In this document: one piece after another, positions 22,286-32,981 of the stretch
How the letters are laid out: the number at the start of each line of letters is the position of its first letter
How positions within the stretch are numbered: the stretch's first letter is position 1
NCBI GenBank assembly: GCA_013146195.2
Contig: CM028379.1
Coordinates: 155,402,437 to 155,466,436 of the forward strand
Direction: 5' to 3'
Origin: Codonopsis lanceolata
Taxonomy: Eukaryota; Streptophyta; Magnoliopsida; Asterales; Campanulaceae
DNA: 64,000 nucleotides
Notes under the pieces: generated by a model
Told to the model about the DNA's origin: nothing
The model's database searches: none
What the model saw: the letters and a program-made list of their open reading frames with translations, nothing else
Program-made: the position numbers and the translations under genes

Positions 22286-25200
22286 TCGATCATGCCAAAT
22301 TGGCAGCCAATGTCGTATCATTGGGTGACAAGAATCTTCCCACCTCGGAATAATGGGTAGACGAGACAGGGGACTTGAAGGCTTCATCCCAAGTGCTACA
22401 AAGTGGATTGAATTCACCCACCCAAAGTCAATACTGATGGTTCAGGGTTGTGGTGGTTGTCCATCAATAGACTGGGCTTGCAACGACAACCATGTATTGC
22501 AAGCAATCGATATATTAGATAAACAAGTCACAATTCTCTGATACCGTGTAGTAATCACCCAACCGAGCATGCCCAGATTCAACCAATGCGCAATTGGAGC
22601 CGGGGAGGTATGCCAATTCAGACCTAGCAACGATCCTTCAATGTCACCTTCCAAGAAATTGATGGCTGAGTAGAAATCCCAGTAGTCAGTAAGTTCCTGC
22701 ATCAAGTCATTACGCACCTGATCCCATTTTTTTCATCGTGATAAATAAAGTGGGCAATAACTCGGAAACCACAATTTCCATCTGCTTTGATATCTATAAC
22801 ACTTTATATGAAAGTGATCATCAATGGTGGAAGGAGAGAGACGTATGAAATGGAATTACCCGTCGATGTTAATGAACTACGTCCTTTTCCTCTTCCTCAA
22901 CCTCTACCTTTACCTCTACCTCCTGATTCTCTTTCTGGTTGACGGTTAGCATGTTCATAACCTGTTTGGGTGAAAATAATTATAAACATTAAGGCATAAA
23001 TCATTTACTGTAAAGAAATATAAAAAGTAATATGACGTAAACATTTAACATTTTTAGACCTAAGAGGTTTCTCTTTGTTGAGTTCTTCTTTGAACGCCCT
23101 TTGTGTCGCACTATTTCTGGTTCAGAAATGTTAGTTGGGGGATGTACAACATCGAAAAACTGTTTATCATAGTGATATTGTTACGATTCATGAATCCCGT
23201 CCATATCTGATAAAATGTTTTTTTTTTATCAAATCAACCGCAGATTCCCTTGATATACTCATATCTTGAACTCCGCCCATAGACAACGTCCTCCAAAACG
23301 TTCAATCGGGACATTTGTCTGTTGCATGTGCCACATTTCACAACTACATGGTAAACAGTAACTTGTCCTCAGCAAACATCCACACCTCTTAGAATCACCC
23401 TCAACTGGCTCGTCTATACACTGTGTTGAATTCCAATCGTATTGTAGCAACTCAAGGGGATGAGATGATACCTTAAATCTCAATCGACGGAGAAGAAAAT
23501 TTGAGAATGTCAAAGGATGGGCTACATTCAAAGACCTTTCAAATAGAGTCAAGATATCATTGAACTGAAGTTCGATAGCATCGTGGATTTTATCAAATAT
23601 ATGATTGAAACCCTCAGCTGACGTGCATAACCATCTCTTCATCTGGGAGTGTGCACTCTCAACTCTGTAACATATTGCACAATTACAAAAAAATTACATA
23701 ATGTTCATAAACAATAAATATATTGCATTTATAAACGTATAAGTTTTACCTGTTCGTCGTTTGATTGCCGAAATGCATGTATTGTTTGATCAAAGCACAA
23801 ACAAATCTATCCTTATAGGGCTCCGACCAATTTGAATTAACATATCGAACAACTGCCTGAATATTTGCTCACGACTCCTTCATATCTCGACAATGTTCTA
23901 AGTATTCTTCCTTAGTTTTGGACTCAACTATATACATCCACCTCTTCATAAATATTGCAGTATAACTTCTCATTCCCAACGGGTTCCTTACATACTTCTC
24001 GACATCCTTCTCTATGTGTCTCTTACACAACATATGCTGAGACGTTGGAAAGTAATTTCATATTGCATTCATGAGAGCCAGCTCCCTATTCGTGACAATG
24101 ACATCCGGTGGGCGAACATGAACTAATAAAGCACGCAACTGATGTAATGCCCAAGCAAATGCTTCACTTTTCTCATTCTTCAAGAATGCAAATACAACAT
24201 GAAAATTCTTCCCCACAGATGTAAATCCAATTATTTCTAATAACGGCAAATCATATTTATTAGTCTTGTATGTTAAATCCATAAGGAGAACATACGGAAA
24301 TAAAGCCAACATCTCTTCAGCCTTCGGATGAGCAAACATAACATCAGTCAATACAACCTTGTTTTTTTGGGCAAGTCTCTTTGACCTAAACCAGGAAATA
24401 TATCCACGTCAACTCATCTCATCTAAAAAATACTCAATTTTTTATTTATTTCCCATTTTCTTCTTTCTTACGCTTACCAAAGCATTCTCTACATGCTTTC
24501 TCGAACTTTTGTTATCAGGATTTTCCTTTTTCAGTAGATTTAATATCTATTTCGGTTTCACATTAGCACTATAAAGTTGATCAACTCTTTCAATCGAAGT
24601 GTGTCATTTTTCTCTCATTGAAAGTGGATGGTTGTGAACATTGTTAAACTCGTTAACTTTAACTCTCCAACCATCATCTTTTACTTCTGCAAATACAATT
24701 CAAATTTGCACAAAAGCTTCTTCAAACAATTGTTTCTTTATATCTTTTAAATATTTTTTACTATCGTACCAAGGTTTTTCACCATTCTCACAATTCAACC
24801 AAACTTTACGAGTGTTATCAAATTTAGTTTTACTTCTGGACACGTAAAAATATATATCCTCGGCGCGCCCGATATCTCTAACCCATTTTTCTGTCGCTTT
24901 TCAATCAATGAATTTTTCATCCGTCACAAAAAAATGAGATACATCTAGAGATAAATTATTCTCGTTTTCAAACTGGTAGTTCTATAAAAAAATAACAATA
25001 AAACCATATTAATAATTAATAATATAAAAAAAACAAAACAAATTTCTAGCAAAATCAACCAAAGAGCCGCTACAAAGTAGCAGTTGTTTTGATATATAGC
25101 CGCTACTGACAAGTAGTTTTAATTATATACACCCATTACCAAAAAGCGGACCTATCTAATAACATCTGCTTTTAAAAAACAAATGTACACCCAAACATCT

Positions 25201-25409
25201 GCTACTTTGTTGCGGTTTTTTAATGAAATAGCTGCTGGTGGCTCGCGGTACTTAGGGTAAACATCCGCTGTGCCCTAGCGGATGATTTGCCCAACTACGA
25301 ATTTTTTTGAAATTTTTTAGTGAAAATACATTAAAAAATCAACATTTACCTGAAAATAATCATCCTTGTTAGCATTTTCTTCTTCATTAGGATTACAATC
25401 ATAACTCAT
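22256..25409 (-). pseudogene. MULE transposase with FAR1-like, MULE, SWIM and OTU-like domains
   Basis: The start is MSYDCNPNEEE (25409). A small first exon (25350-25409) splices to 24981 with GT-AG ends in phase. Order of domains: a FAR1-type DNA-binding region (WVRDIGRAEDIYFYV... KPWYDSKKYL, HNHPLSM), the MULE catalytic core (LMDLTYKTNKYDLPLLEIIG, FAFLKNEKSEAFAWALHQL, 24058-24360), a SWIM-like zinc knuckle (CGCLLRTSYCLPCSCEMWHM near 23330), an Arg/Gly linker (22885-22940), then an OTU-like protease region. That region holds DGNCGFRV (catalytic Asp-Cys, Cys codon 22771-22773) and SIHFVAL (His codon 22403-22405). At least eight stops or shifts show it is dead. The transposase would bind and cut the MULE ends; the OTU part could cleave ubiquitin-like chains. 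Confidence 0.85.
25060..25300. repeat. MULE right subterminal repeats
   Basis: Repeated words GCCGCTAC, AAAGTAGCAGTTGTTTT, GCGGTTTTTTAAT and CATCCGCT form short inverted pairs. They match the word family at 2608-2790 on the other end. They could be transposase binding sites. Confidence 0.65.
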
Positions 25410-25594
25410 TATGAGTTGGGTGAAGGGTTTGGATAGTTTATTTTTTAAAGATGAAGATGATTATGAGGGAGGGAAATAGATTGAGAGTAATGAGAGTGTT
25501 TGGAGGAGTTGTACGTAGTATTTGCTGGGAGGGTGGTGGTTGGTTGGTGGAGTAAATGAAGGGTTTTAATAGTTAATATAGTTTAAAATGTGTA

Positions 25595-25640
25595 GATGGG
25601 TAGTTAGGTATTTTCACCATTTAAATGGTGTTACATTTAG
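25595..25640 (-). repeat. MULE right terminal inverted repeat
   Basis: GGGTAGTTAGGT...TTTAAATGGTGTTACATTTAG is the inverse of 2083-2125. Confidence 0.65.
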
Positions 25641-25984
25641 TATTTTCAAGGTTATTCACCAAACCTATCATTTTTTCTTCCACATACGATGTTTGTAAAT
25701 AAAAATATTAATACACAATTAGGAAATCATTAATTGTTTTATTATTTAGAAGATAGCAATTATGCATTACTCACCAGCAATTTAGTCATTTCCAGGTACC
25801 AATCAGTTTGTTCTCGAATGTGTATTGAGGAGTTGTAAAAGACACATTTCATTTCATTTTCGAAGAATACAAGAAGGGTACAATGTAAACATAGTCATAT
25901 GTTTACATCAACTTGTCTTGTCGTGTTTATTGGGAATATTAAAATATCATTTTGAATGGAAAACTATTCTTGTATCTTATTCAA

Positions 25985-26560
25985 ATATTTAGGCATCGAA
26001 ATGCAGAAATTGAGCTTCGCAACAATCGGGCAGCACTATGTAAAAAAAAAATTGGACATCGTAATGCAAAAAATTGGGCGTCGAAATTGAAGACTGCCCA
26101 ACTTTGGGCATCGAAATTTGAACTTTGGACATCGCAAAGTAGATTTAAAAGTCTGTGCAATTTTAGACATCGTATGGTAAAAATCCAAGACCAAATTTCG
26201 ACATCGAAATACAAAAATCCCCTACCAAAATCACAATGCACAAATTGAACTCTACCTTAATCAATATGCAATGTTTTATTTACTGTTTTTATATATAGTA
26301 GTGCGCATATATTTTAACATGCACTTTATTAATATATGAGGGTTTTTTTATATCATGGTCCAATTTTTATATTGAAGTCCCACTAAAATTATTGCTAATC
26401 GAAAGATGTGTGTCGCAATGGATTGAAGTATGCCAAAATTGGGTATCGTTATGCAAAAATTGGGCATCGCAATCCACAATTGAAGTCTGTTCAAATTTGA
26501 GTATCGACATGCAAAAATACTTGAACCAAAATGCGAATCACAATGCACTATTGCAAAAAG
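25985..26560. repeat. Degenerate short-period dispersed repeat (right copy)
   Basis: It has the same word set as 1-340 ('gggcatcgcaat', 'gaagtctgt', 'tgcaaaaat'), in the same orientation, with the shared 'atatattttaacatgcactttat' stretch at 26300. It is non-coding. Confidence 0.55.
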
Positions 26561-26569
26561 CTAAATATA

Positions 26570-27934
26570 ACCCTCACAGCTCTATTAAAAGTAGATTAAC
26601 AACCGTTAGAATGAGAATTGAAAGCATGCCATTGAGACTTCGACATTGTTCGACGAGTGATGGGAAAAGCAGTTCCCTTTGTTTTGCCTTTTTGAATCCG
26701 TACTGGAATAGTGAAATGAATATAAAGAATCGATTTGGAGTGATATGAAATCTACATACGATAGAAATACACGAAGGAGAGCGAATAAAAAATGATACAT
26801 AATCATAAAAATGCATCTTACAAGATAATTTTAAAGTATCATCTCCATCGAAGTTTTTATTGGGATATTACGTAACTGAACTGGGTCGTTTACTTAAAAA
26901 ATGTAGAAGAGAGAGAGAGAGAGAGAAAAGTACAAAAGAGACAGAGAGAGAAAATAAACAAATTTGAATTCGACATAGGATGAGAGAGAGAATGACGGAG
27001 AAAAAGGTATTTTTGGAATAAATTTATGAAAAAACACTTTATATGTTGAATAAAAAGAAAGTGGACTGCATCGTTTACAATTACACAAAAAAAGGTAGCG
27101 GCTCGCAATTATTCATTTTATAAAATTTTATGTGATTTATGTTAAGAAAAAATTATGGGCCAATCCACTTTTAAAAATGGTATTTTTTTTCAAATCAGAA
27201 AATGGAGAGTTTGGATGTATTGAGATGCAACATTTGATAAGGTGATGTATCGATTGATATCAGACGATGCATGACATGCCTTTTTAATGTTTTTAAAAAA
27301 ATATCGGAGGTGTAAAATGGTTGAAAACTTTCGAAAGTGAATTGACCCTATTTTTTTCAAATTCTTTTGATAAGCTTAATATTTCTTATAATGATGTCAA
27401 ATGAAGGCCTCATTTAACATTGAATAAGACATACTACCTTTGTTTTTAAATTATCGTTATCCTTTCTTTTTTCGTCTGTTTTAAAATAATTGTTTTTTAC
27501 CACTTTACCCTTACTTTTTCTACTTACTTTATTCATGGCCACATGCTGAAGGGCATCAAAGAAAACCATGAATTTCATCAATATTTATAATACAATCAAT
27601 TACTTTGTTATTAAACGGTGTATCCGATAAAAGAGGATAATAGTTTGAAAACAGATAGAGTAATTACTCCTTGGCCTTTGAAAATCGTTCTTAAAAGTGA
27701 AAGAGAATACAATTTTCAAACCGTATAAAATGGAATAGGGGAGAGTTAGTTTGGACGATGGGAGACTGGGAGTATGATTGGCGACATGAGGAAGAAGGGT
27801 TAAAATCTCATGACAGTAGGTTGGAAGCATAGTTATTACTTATTAGAGCATGACCGGAGATCGGAGATCAAACTGATGTTGGTCCTCGGAGGTATTTCTT
27901 GCATGGTAGATTATATATGATATGAATTTGAGAC
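26570..27934. other. Intergenic DNA, no gene recognised
   Basis: AT-rich, with a (GA)n run at 26908-26931 and scattered GA. Open frames over it are short and have no domain words. Confidence 0.6.
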
Positions 27935-28227
27935 TGATACAAGTATAAATACAGAGGGTGCTAATTGTAACAAAACAGAAGTTGAGCAAGAGGCTGTAGG
28001 TGGTCCTACAAGTTAGTGGAGCGTGTAGTTGCTATCTCTCAGATATTTTGGGGTCTAGCTTTCATATAATTAGAGCTACTGTATCTCATTCAAATGAGTA
28101 TTAAAAATGATGAATCAGTAAATACAATTTCTCTTCCTCAACAAATTGTGAATTCCTTTTTTTCAAGCTTTCTTTTGTTTTTTCTTATTCATTCGGTTAA
28201 TCACGAGATTCTTCACTGAATCTTTCA
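27935..28227 (+). repeat. Copia 5' LTR
   Basis: TGATACAAGTATAAATAC to GAATCTTTCA, immediately followed by the PBS. Confidence 0.93.
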
Positions 28228-28240
28228 TGGTATCAGAGCC
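28228..28240 (+). promoter_or_regulatory. Primer binding site (initiator Met-tRNA type)
   Basis: TGGTATCAGAGCC, the standard copia PBS, abuts the LTR and the gag ATG at 28241. Confidence 0.93.
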
Positions 28241-29504
28241 ATGGCGATCGAAACTGAATCGAATACGGAAACCAGTGAAACAAATCCAACGAGGAATGAA
28301 GCTACAATTGAAGTTGATGAGTATGACTCTACCGAGGTAAATCTCGCTTTATCTTCTTCTCATCCGTTGTATCTTCACCCTAATGATCATCTAGGAATGA
28401 TATTAGTGACTCAAGTCCTCACAAACACCAATTACAATCAATGGAAGAGAGCTATGATTATAGCTCTCTCATCCAAATTGAAATTAGGAATCGTAACTGG
28501 AAAGAACAAAAAGCCAAATACACAGTCCAAATACCTAGCACATTGGCAGAGATTCAATGACATGGTCACTTCGTGGTTGCTAAATGCTGTGTCTCCTGAG
28601 ATCTCATCAAGTTTAGTTTATCTAAAATCTGCTCAACAAATCTGGAATGATTTGGAATTTCGATTCACTCAAGGAAATGCTCCACAAGTGTTCACCATTA
28701 AAAAGGAATTAATGAGTTTGCAACAAGGAAATATGGACATTTCTTCCGATTTCACTAAATTTCGAACACTCTGGGATGAATTAGATGAAATAAATGGTAT
28801 ACCTAAGTGTACATGTATGTGTTCGTGTGGAACAACTCAAAAACTGGAAGAATATGAGCATTTGCAGAAGGTGACTCAGTTTCTGATAGGCTTGAATGAC
28901 ACTTATGGAGGAATTAGAAGTTCAGTCTTGACTAAACACCCCCTGCCAAACATAAGTAATACCTTGGCCTTGTTGATGCAAGATGAGAAACTTAAAGAAT
29001 GTGCTACGTACTCCTCATGTCTATAAGTCCATGACAGAATCATCATCTGCCTTGTATGCTAATTCTAGTGCTCTCCAATTCAACACTAGAAATAATACAA
29101 GGAAGGTAAATTCCAAAGCAAATATGTCCTGTGTTCACTGTGGAGGGACTGGACATAGCAGAGATACCTGCTTCTTCATTCATGGCTTTCCTCAATGGCA
29201 TAAGTTATTTGGAGTAAAGCCGGATCCAGCTAAGATGCCTAAGAATCTGAAGCAGAATATCTCATCTGTTCAAGTGAATTCCGCTACCTTCATGGCTTCA
29301 ACAGGACAAGTTTCTGATTCTTCATCTTTTACTGCTCAAACTAGTGCAGGTAACTTCCTTCCAGTACCAAGTATGATAAGTGCAGCCAGAATAGCTTTGC
29401 ATGCTGTGATTTCTACTGATTGGATTATTGACTCTGGTGCATCTGATCATATCACTTCTGTTTTTAGTTACTCACTGATGTTATTCATTTTGATTCCTTC
29501 ATAA
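28241..29504 (+). pseudogene. Copia gag and protease
   Basis: Gag starts right after the PBS. It has the N-terminal copia Gag words HPLYLHPNDHLGMILV and NYNQWKRAMIIALSSKLKLG, then SAQQIWNDLEFRFTQ. A frameshift near 29000 moves the frame. It continues with the CCHC knuckle CVHCGGTGHSRDTC (about 29125) and HGFPQWH, then the aspartic protease site WIIDSGASDHITS (about 29420-29460). A second shift near 29500 returns to the original frame. Gag packages RNA and PR matures the polyprotein; this copy cannot be translated through. Confidence 0.92.
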
Positions 29505-29584
29505 CTCTTCCTAAAGGTCATACATCCAAAATCACTTATAAAGGCACCATTCATCTCACAAATTGTATTACACTATACAATGTT

Positions 29585-30877
29585 TTGTATGTTCCTCACT
29601 TCACATTTAATCTCCTATCTGTTCACAAGCTCATAGCAGACAATAAAATTTACTTTCAATTCTTCTCCACTTACTGTCTGCTGCAGGACTTGACCTGCAA
29701 GACCTTGCTGGGGACTGGTAAATTGGAAGGGGGACTGTACAAGCTTGTGTTGTCTAATGCTTCTACTTCATCACCTGCAGCATGTACTTCATCTCATACT
29801 TCTTCTCAAACTGCTGATCTTTGGCATTGTAGATTAGGCAATGTACCTCAAAGTAGTTTCAAACATTTTCCTATTGTCTGTAATAAACTCTCTGAACTTC
29901 CTTATGATGCATGTCACTTAGCCAAGCAGTGTAGACTACCATTTCCTTTGAGTACAACTCATACTTCTGTTCCTTTTGCATTGATTCACTGTGACATATG
30001 GGGACCTTATACCCCTCATACATACAATGGTTTTTATTCCTTCCTCACTATTGTGGATGATTATTCTAGGACTACTTGGACATATTTGTTAAACTCTTAA
30101 TCCCAGGTTTATCATTATCTCACTCTCTTCCTTAAAATGATTGAAAATCAGTTCAACACAACTGTTAAAGCCATCAGATCTGATAATGGCTTAGAATTCT
30201 TTAATAATACTATCTCACCTCTTTTGTTATCTCTTGGCATAGAACAACAGAGCTCTTGTGTAGAAACTTCTCAGCAGAATGGTAGAGTAGAAAGGAAACA
30301 TAGACATATCCTTAATGTTGCTAGGGCCCTCCAATTCCATAGCTCTTTACCTCTCAAGTTCTAGGGAGAATGTGTGCTCACAGCCACATATCTCATTAAC
30401 AGAACTCCCACATCTCTGTTAAATCATAAAACTCCCTATGAAATTCTTCTGCATTCTCCTCCTGCTTACAATCATCTTAGAGTGTTTGGTTGCTTGTGCT
30501 ATGCCTCTACTCTTAAGTCCAAGAGGGATAAGTTTTCTCCTAGGGCAATCAAGTGTGTGTTTTTAGGATATCCTCAAGGAAAGAAGGCCTACAAGGTCTA
30601 TGATTTACTTTCTCATAGGGTGTTCTATTCCAGAGATGTGGTGTTCCATGAAACCATCTTTCCATTTCATTCAGCTTCCCTTCCTTCCTCTTCTACTCAT
30701 TCTGTTCTTCCTACCTCTCTTCCCCAGTCTTCTACTGAGGAGGCCTCTCATCCTTTTGATCCTTCCCCTGTCCCATCTTCTTCATTTGCCCCTTCTACTT
30801 CTGATAATCCTCTTTCTGCAGAATCTTTTGAAGATTCTCTTCTTACAGAATCTTCTGATGATTCTCTTCCTACATAA
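29585..30877 (+). pseudogene. Copia integrase
   Basis: A pre-integrase zinc region (ADLWHCRLGN) is followed by the catalytic core: first Asp in HCDIWGP (about 29990), second Asp in IRSDNGLEF (30180), Glu in QQNGRVERKH (30295). The GKKxY region (CLCYAST, FSPRAIKCVFLGYPQGKKAY, VFYSRDVVFHE) follows. In-frame stops are at 30098 (TAA), 30362 (TAG where Trp is expected) and 30875 (TAA). A Ser/Asp/Leu linker with a 27-bp tandem repeat follows before RT. Confidence 0.92.
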
Positions 30878-30915
30878 TCTTCTGATGATTCTCTTCCTAC
30901 AGAATCTTCCTCTCC
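30820..30915 (+). repeat. 27-bp in-frame tandem repeat in the copia pol linker
   Basis: GAATCTTCTGATGATTCTCT plus TCCTACA is repeated about 3.5 times and encodes ESSDDSLPT. One unit has TAA for GAA. Confidence 0.9.
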
Positions 30916-31138
30916 TTCTTCCAGACCTGCACAGAGGCCTGTTTGACAATGACATATTCCAGACAAGTACAGGGATTATACAGGTCCCCCTCCCACATTT
31001 ATAGCCTCCACTTGTACTGCGGGTAAGGCCTCTCCTATTTTTGCTAATGCTGTCTCTTATTCAGTTATTTCCTCCTCATATTACTCTTTTATTTACGAAA
31101 CCTCATCTCTCACTGAACCTCATACTTATAAACAAGCT

Positions 31139-32680
31139 TTGAAAGATCCAAATTGGTGTGATGCCATGGCTGCTGAGCTATCTGCTCTTGAGAATAATCG
31201 TACTTGGGAATTGCGGGAACTACCTAGTGATAAGAAAGCTGTTGGATGTAAGTGGATTTACAGATTAAAGTACAATGTTGATGGCTCTCTGAGTAAATAT
31301 AAGGCCAGGTTGGTGGCCAAAGGTTTCACTCAGGTTGAGGGTGAGGATTTCTTTGAGACCTTTGCCCCGGTGGCCAAGATGACTACCATGAGGGTCTTCT
31401 TAGCTTTGGCAGCTATTAAGGGTTGTACTGTCTCTCAAATGGACGTTGCTAATGCGTTTCTTCATGGGGATCTTGAGGAAGATGTGTATATGGCCTTGCC
31501 TCAGGGGTATGAGCCTCCCCCTGAATATGCATCTCACCAAGGTTCCCAACCTATTGTCTGCAAATTACTCAAGTCCTTGTACGGTTTAAAGTAGTCCCCT
31601 AGGCAATGGTACAGTAAGTTTGCTGCTGCTCTTCTAGCCTATGGCTTTGTGGAATCCAAGCATGATCATACTCTCTTCACTCTGAATAGATCTGGCACAT
31701 TCACTGCAGTTCTTGTGTATGTCGATGATATCTTAATAGCAGGTTCTCATGACGATGCAATAGTTGCTGTCAAAACTCACCTACATGATCAGTTCAATAT
31801 CAAGGATTTAGGACCACTCAATTTTTTTCTTAGGGTTGAGATTGCACGATCTGCCACTGGCATTTGTATTCACCAGCGCAAGTATACACTGGACATTGTT
31901 TCAGATACAGGTCTCCTGGAGGCCAAACCTTCCAAAATTCCTATCCAACAACCTCATGCTCTGGCCTCAGATTCTGGTTCGCTTCTTCCTGATCCTATGC
32001 CGTATCGCCGTCTCATTGGCAGGCTAGTTTATCTTACGATCACTAGGCCAGACATCTCATATGTCGTTCACATTTTGAGTCAATTTCTTGCCAACCCCAG
32101 AGAACCCCATTGGATTGCAGCCCTTCAGCTTGTACAGTATCTCAAAAGTAGTATGGCACAGGGCTTGTTGTATCCTGCTGCTAGTCCTTTGTCTTTCACA
32201 ATTTTTTGTGATGCAGATTGGGCATCATGTCCAACTACTAAACGGTCTGTCTTTGGTTATTGTGTGCTTCTTGGGACCTCTCTTGTTTCTTGGAAGGTCA
32301 AGAAGCAGACCATTGTCTCCAAATCTTCATGTGAAGCAGAGTATCGAAGTATGACCAATGCTTCGTGTGAGGCTGTGTGGTTGGTCAATTTGCTCAAAGA
32401 CTTTGGGGTTGATAATATTACTCCTGTCCAGTTTTTTTTTTTGTGACAACAAAGCAGCTCTTCACTTGGCTGCTAACCCTGTGTTTCATGAACGCACCAA
32501 ACACATTGAGATCAACTGTCATTTGGTCAGGGACAGGATTAAATCTGGGCTGCTTCATCCTTCCTATGTTTCCTCCTCTCATCAGCTTGCCGACTTTCTG
32601 AGAAAGGCCCTTCCTTCTCATCAACTTTCCTTCCTTCTCTCCAAGCTTAATGTATTCAATCTTTTTCCCCAATTAAGCTT
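31139..32680 (+). pseudogene. Copia reverse transcriptase and RNase H
   Basis: RT opens with DPNWCDAMAAELSALENNRTW and CKWIYRLKYN, then KARLVAKGFTQVEGEDFFET and MDVANAFLHGDL. After a TAG at 31592 (in SLYGLKQSPRQWY context) it reads YVDDILIAG, the catalytic YVDD (about 31717). RNase H shows FCDADWAS, SVFGYC, SWKVKKQTIVSKSSCEAEYR, and after a shift in a T-run at about 32431, DNKAALHLAANPVFHERTKH. One further TGA lies upstream near 30944. Its domain set is complete but it is not functional. Confidence 0.93.
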
Positions 32681-32689
32681 GAGGGGGGC
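32680..32689 (+). promoter_or_regulatory. Copia polypurine tract
   Basis: TGAGGGGGGC directly before the 3' LTR. Confidence 0.85.
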
Positions 32690-32981
32690 TGATACAGGTA
32701 TAAATACAAAGGGTGCTAATTGTAACAAAGCAGAAGTTGAGCAAGAGGCTGTAGGTGGTCCTACAAGTTAGTGGAGAGTGTAGTTGTTATCTCTCAGATA
32801 TTTTGGGGTCTAGCTTTCATATAAATAGAGCTGTTGTATCTCATTCAAGTGAGTATTAAAAATGATGAATCAGTAAATACAATTTCTCTTCCTCAACAAA
32901 TTGTGAATTCCTTTTTTCAAGCTTTCTTATGTTTTTTCTTATTCATTCGGTTAATCACGAGATTTTTCACTGAATCTTTCA
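32690..32981 (+). repeat. Copia 3' LTR
   Basis: TGATACAGGTATAAATAC to GAATCTTTCA, collinear with 27935-28227. Confidence 0.93.

Larger units (their letters stand above)
2077..25647. mobile_element. Mutator-like element (MULE) carrying PMD and OTU-transposase genes, interrupted by nested insertions
   Basis: The two ends are inverted copies. CTAAATGTAACACCATTTAAA at 2083-2103 is matched by its reverse complement ending at 25640, and ACCTAACTACCC follows on both sides. The match extends weakly outward to GAAA...TTTC, giving about 2077 and 25647. Both subterminal zones (2608-2790 and 25060-25300) share GCGGTTGTTTT-like words. Inside are a MULE-family transposase on - and a PMD gene on +, in convergent orientation. 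Without the hAT nest in the PMD first intron, the element's own DNA is about 7 kb. I could not find a 9-bp TSD: the flanks TGTAACACC and AAGGTTATT do not match. The exact termini are therefore uncertain. Confidence 0.7.
27935..32981 (+). mobile_element. Ty1/copia LTR retrotransposon, both LTRs present
   Basis: The 293-bp 5' LTR (27935-28227) and 292-bp 3' LTR (32690-32981) differ at about a dozen positions. An initiator-Met-tRNA PBS, gag, PR, INT, RT and RNase H in copia order and a purine tract complete the structure. The flanking 5-mers GAGAC (27930) and AATAC (32982) match at only three positions, so the TSD is decayed or recombined. All reading frames are broken. Confidence 0.93.

Noticed and set aside
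2077..25647. Calling the outer element CACTA because of GCGGTT subterminal words
   Set aside because: No CACTA ends are present, and the transposase has the MULE core with SWIM knuckle rather than a CACTA transposase.
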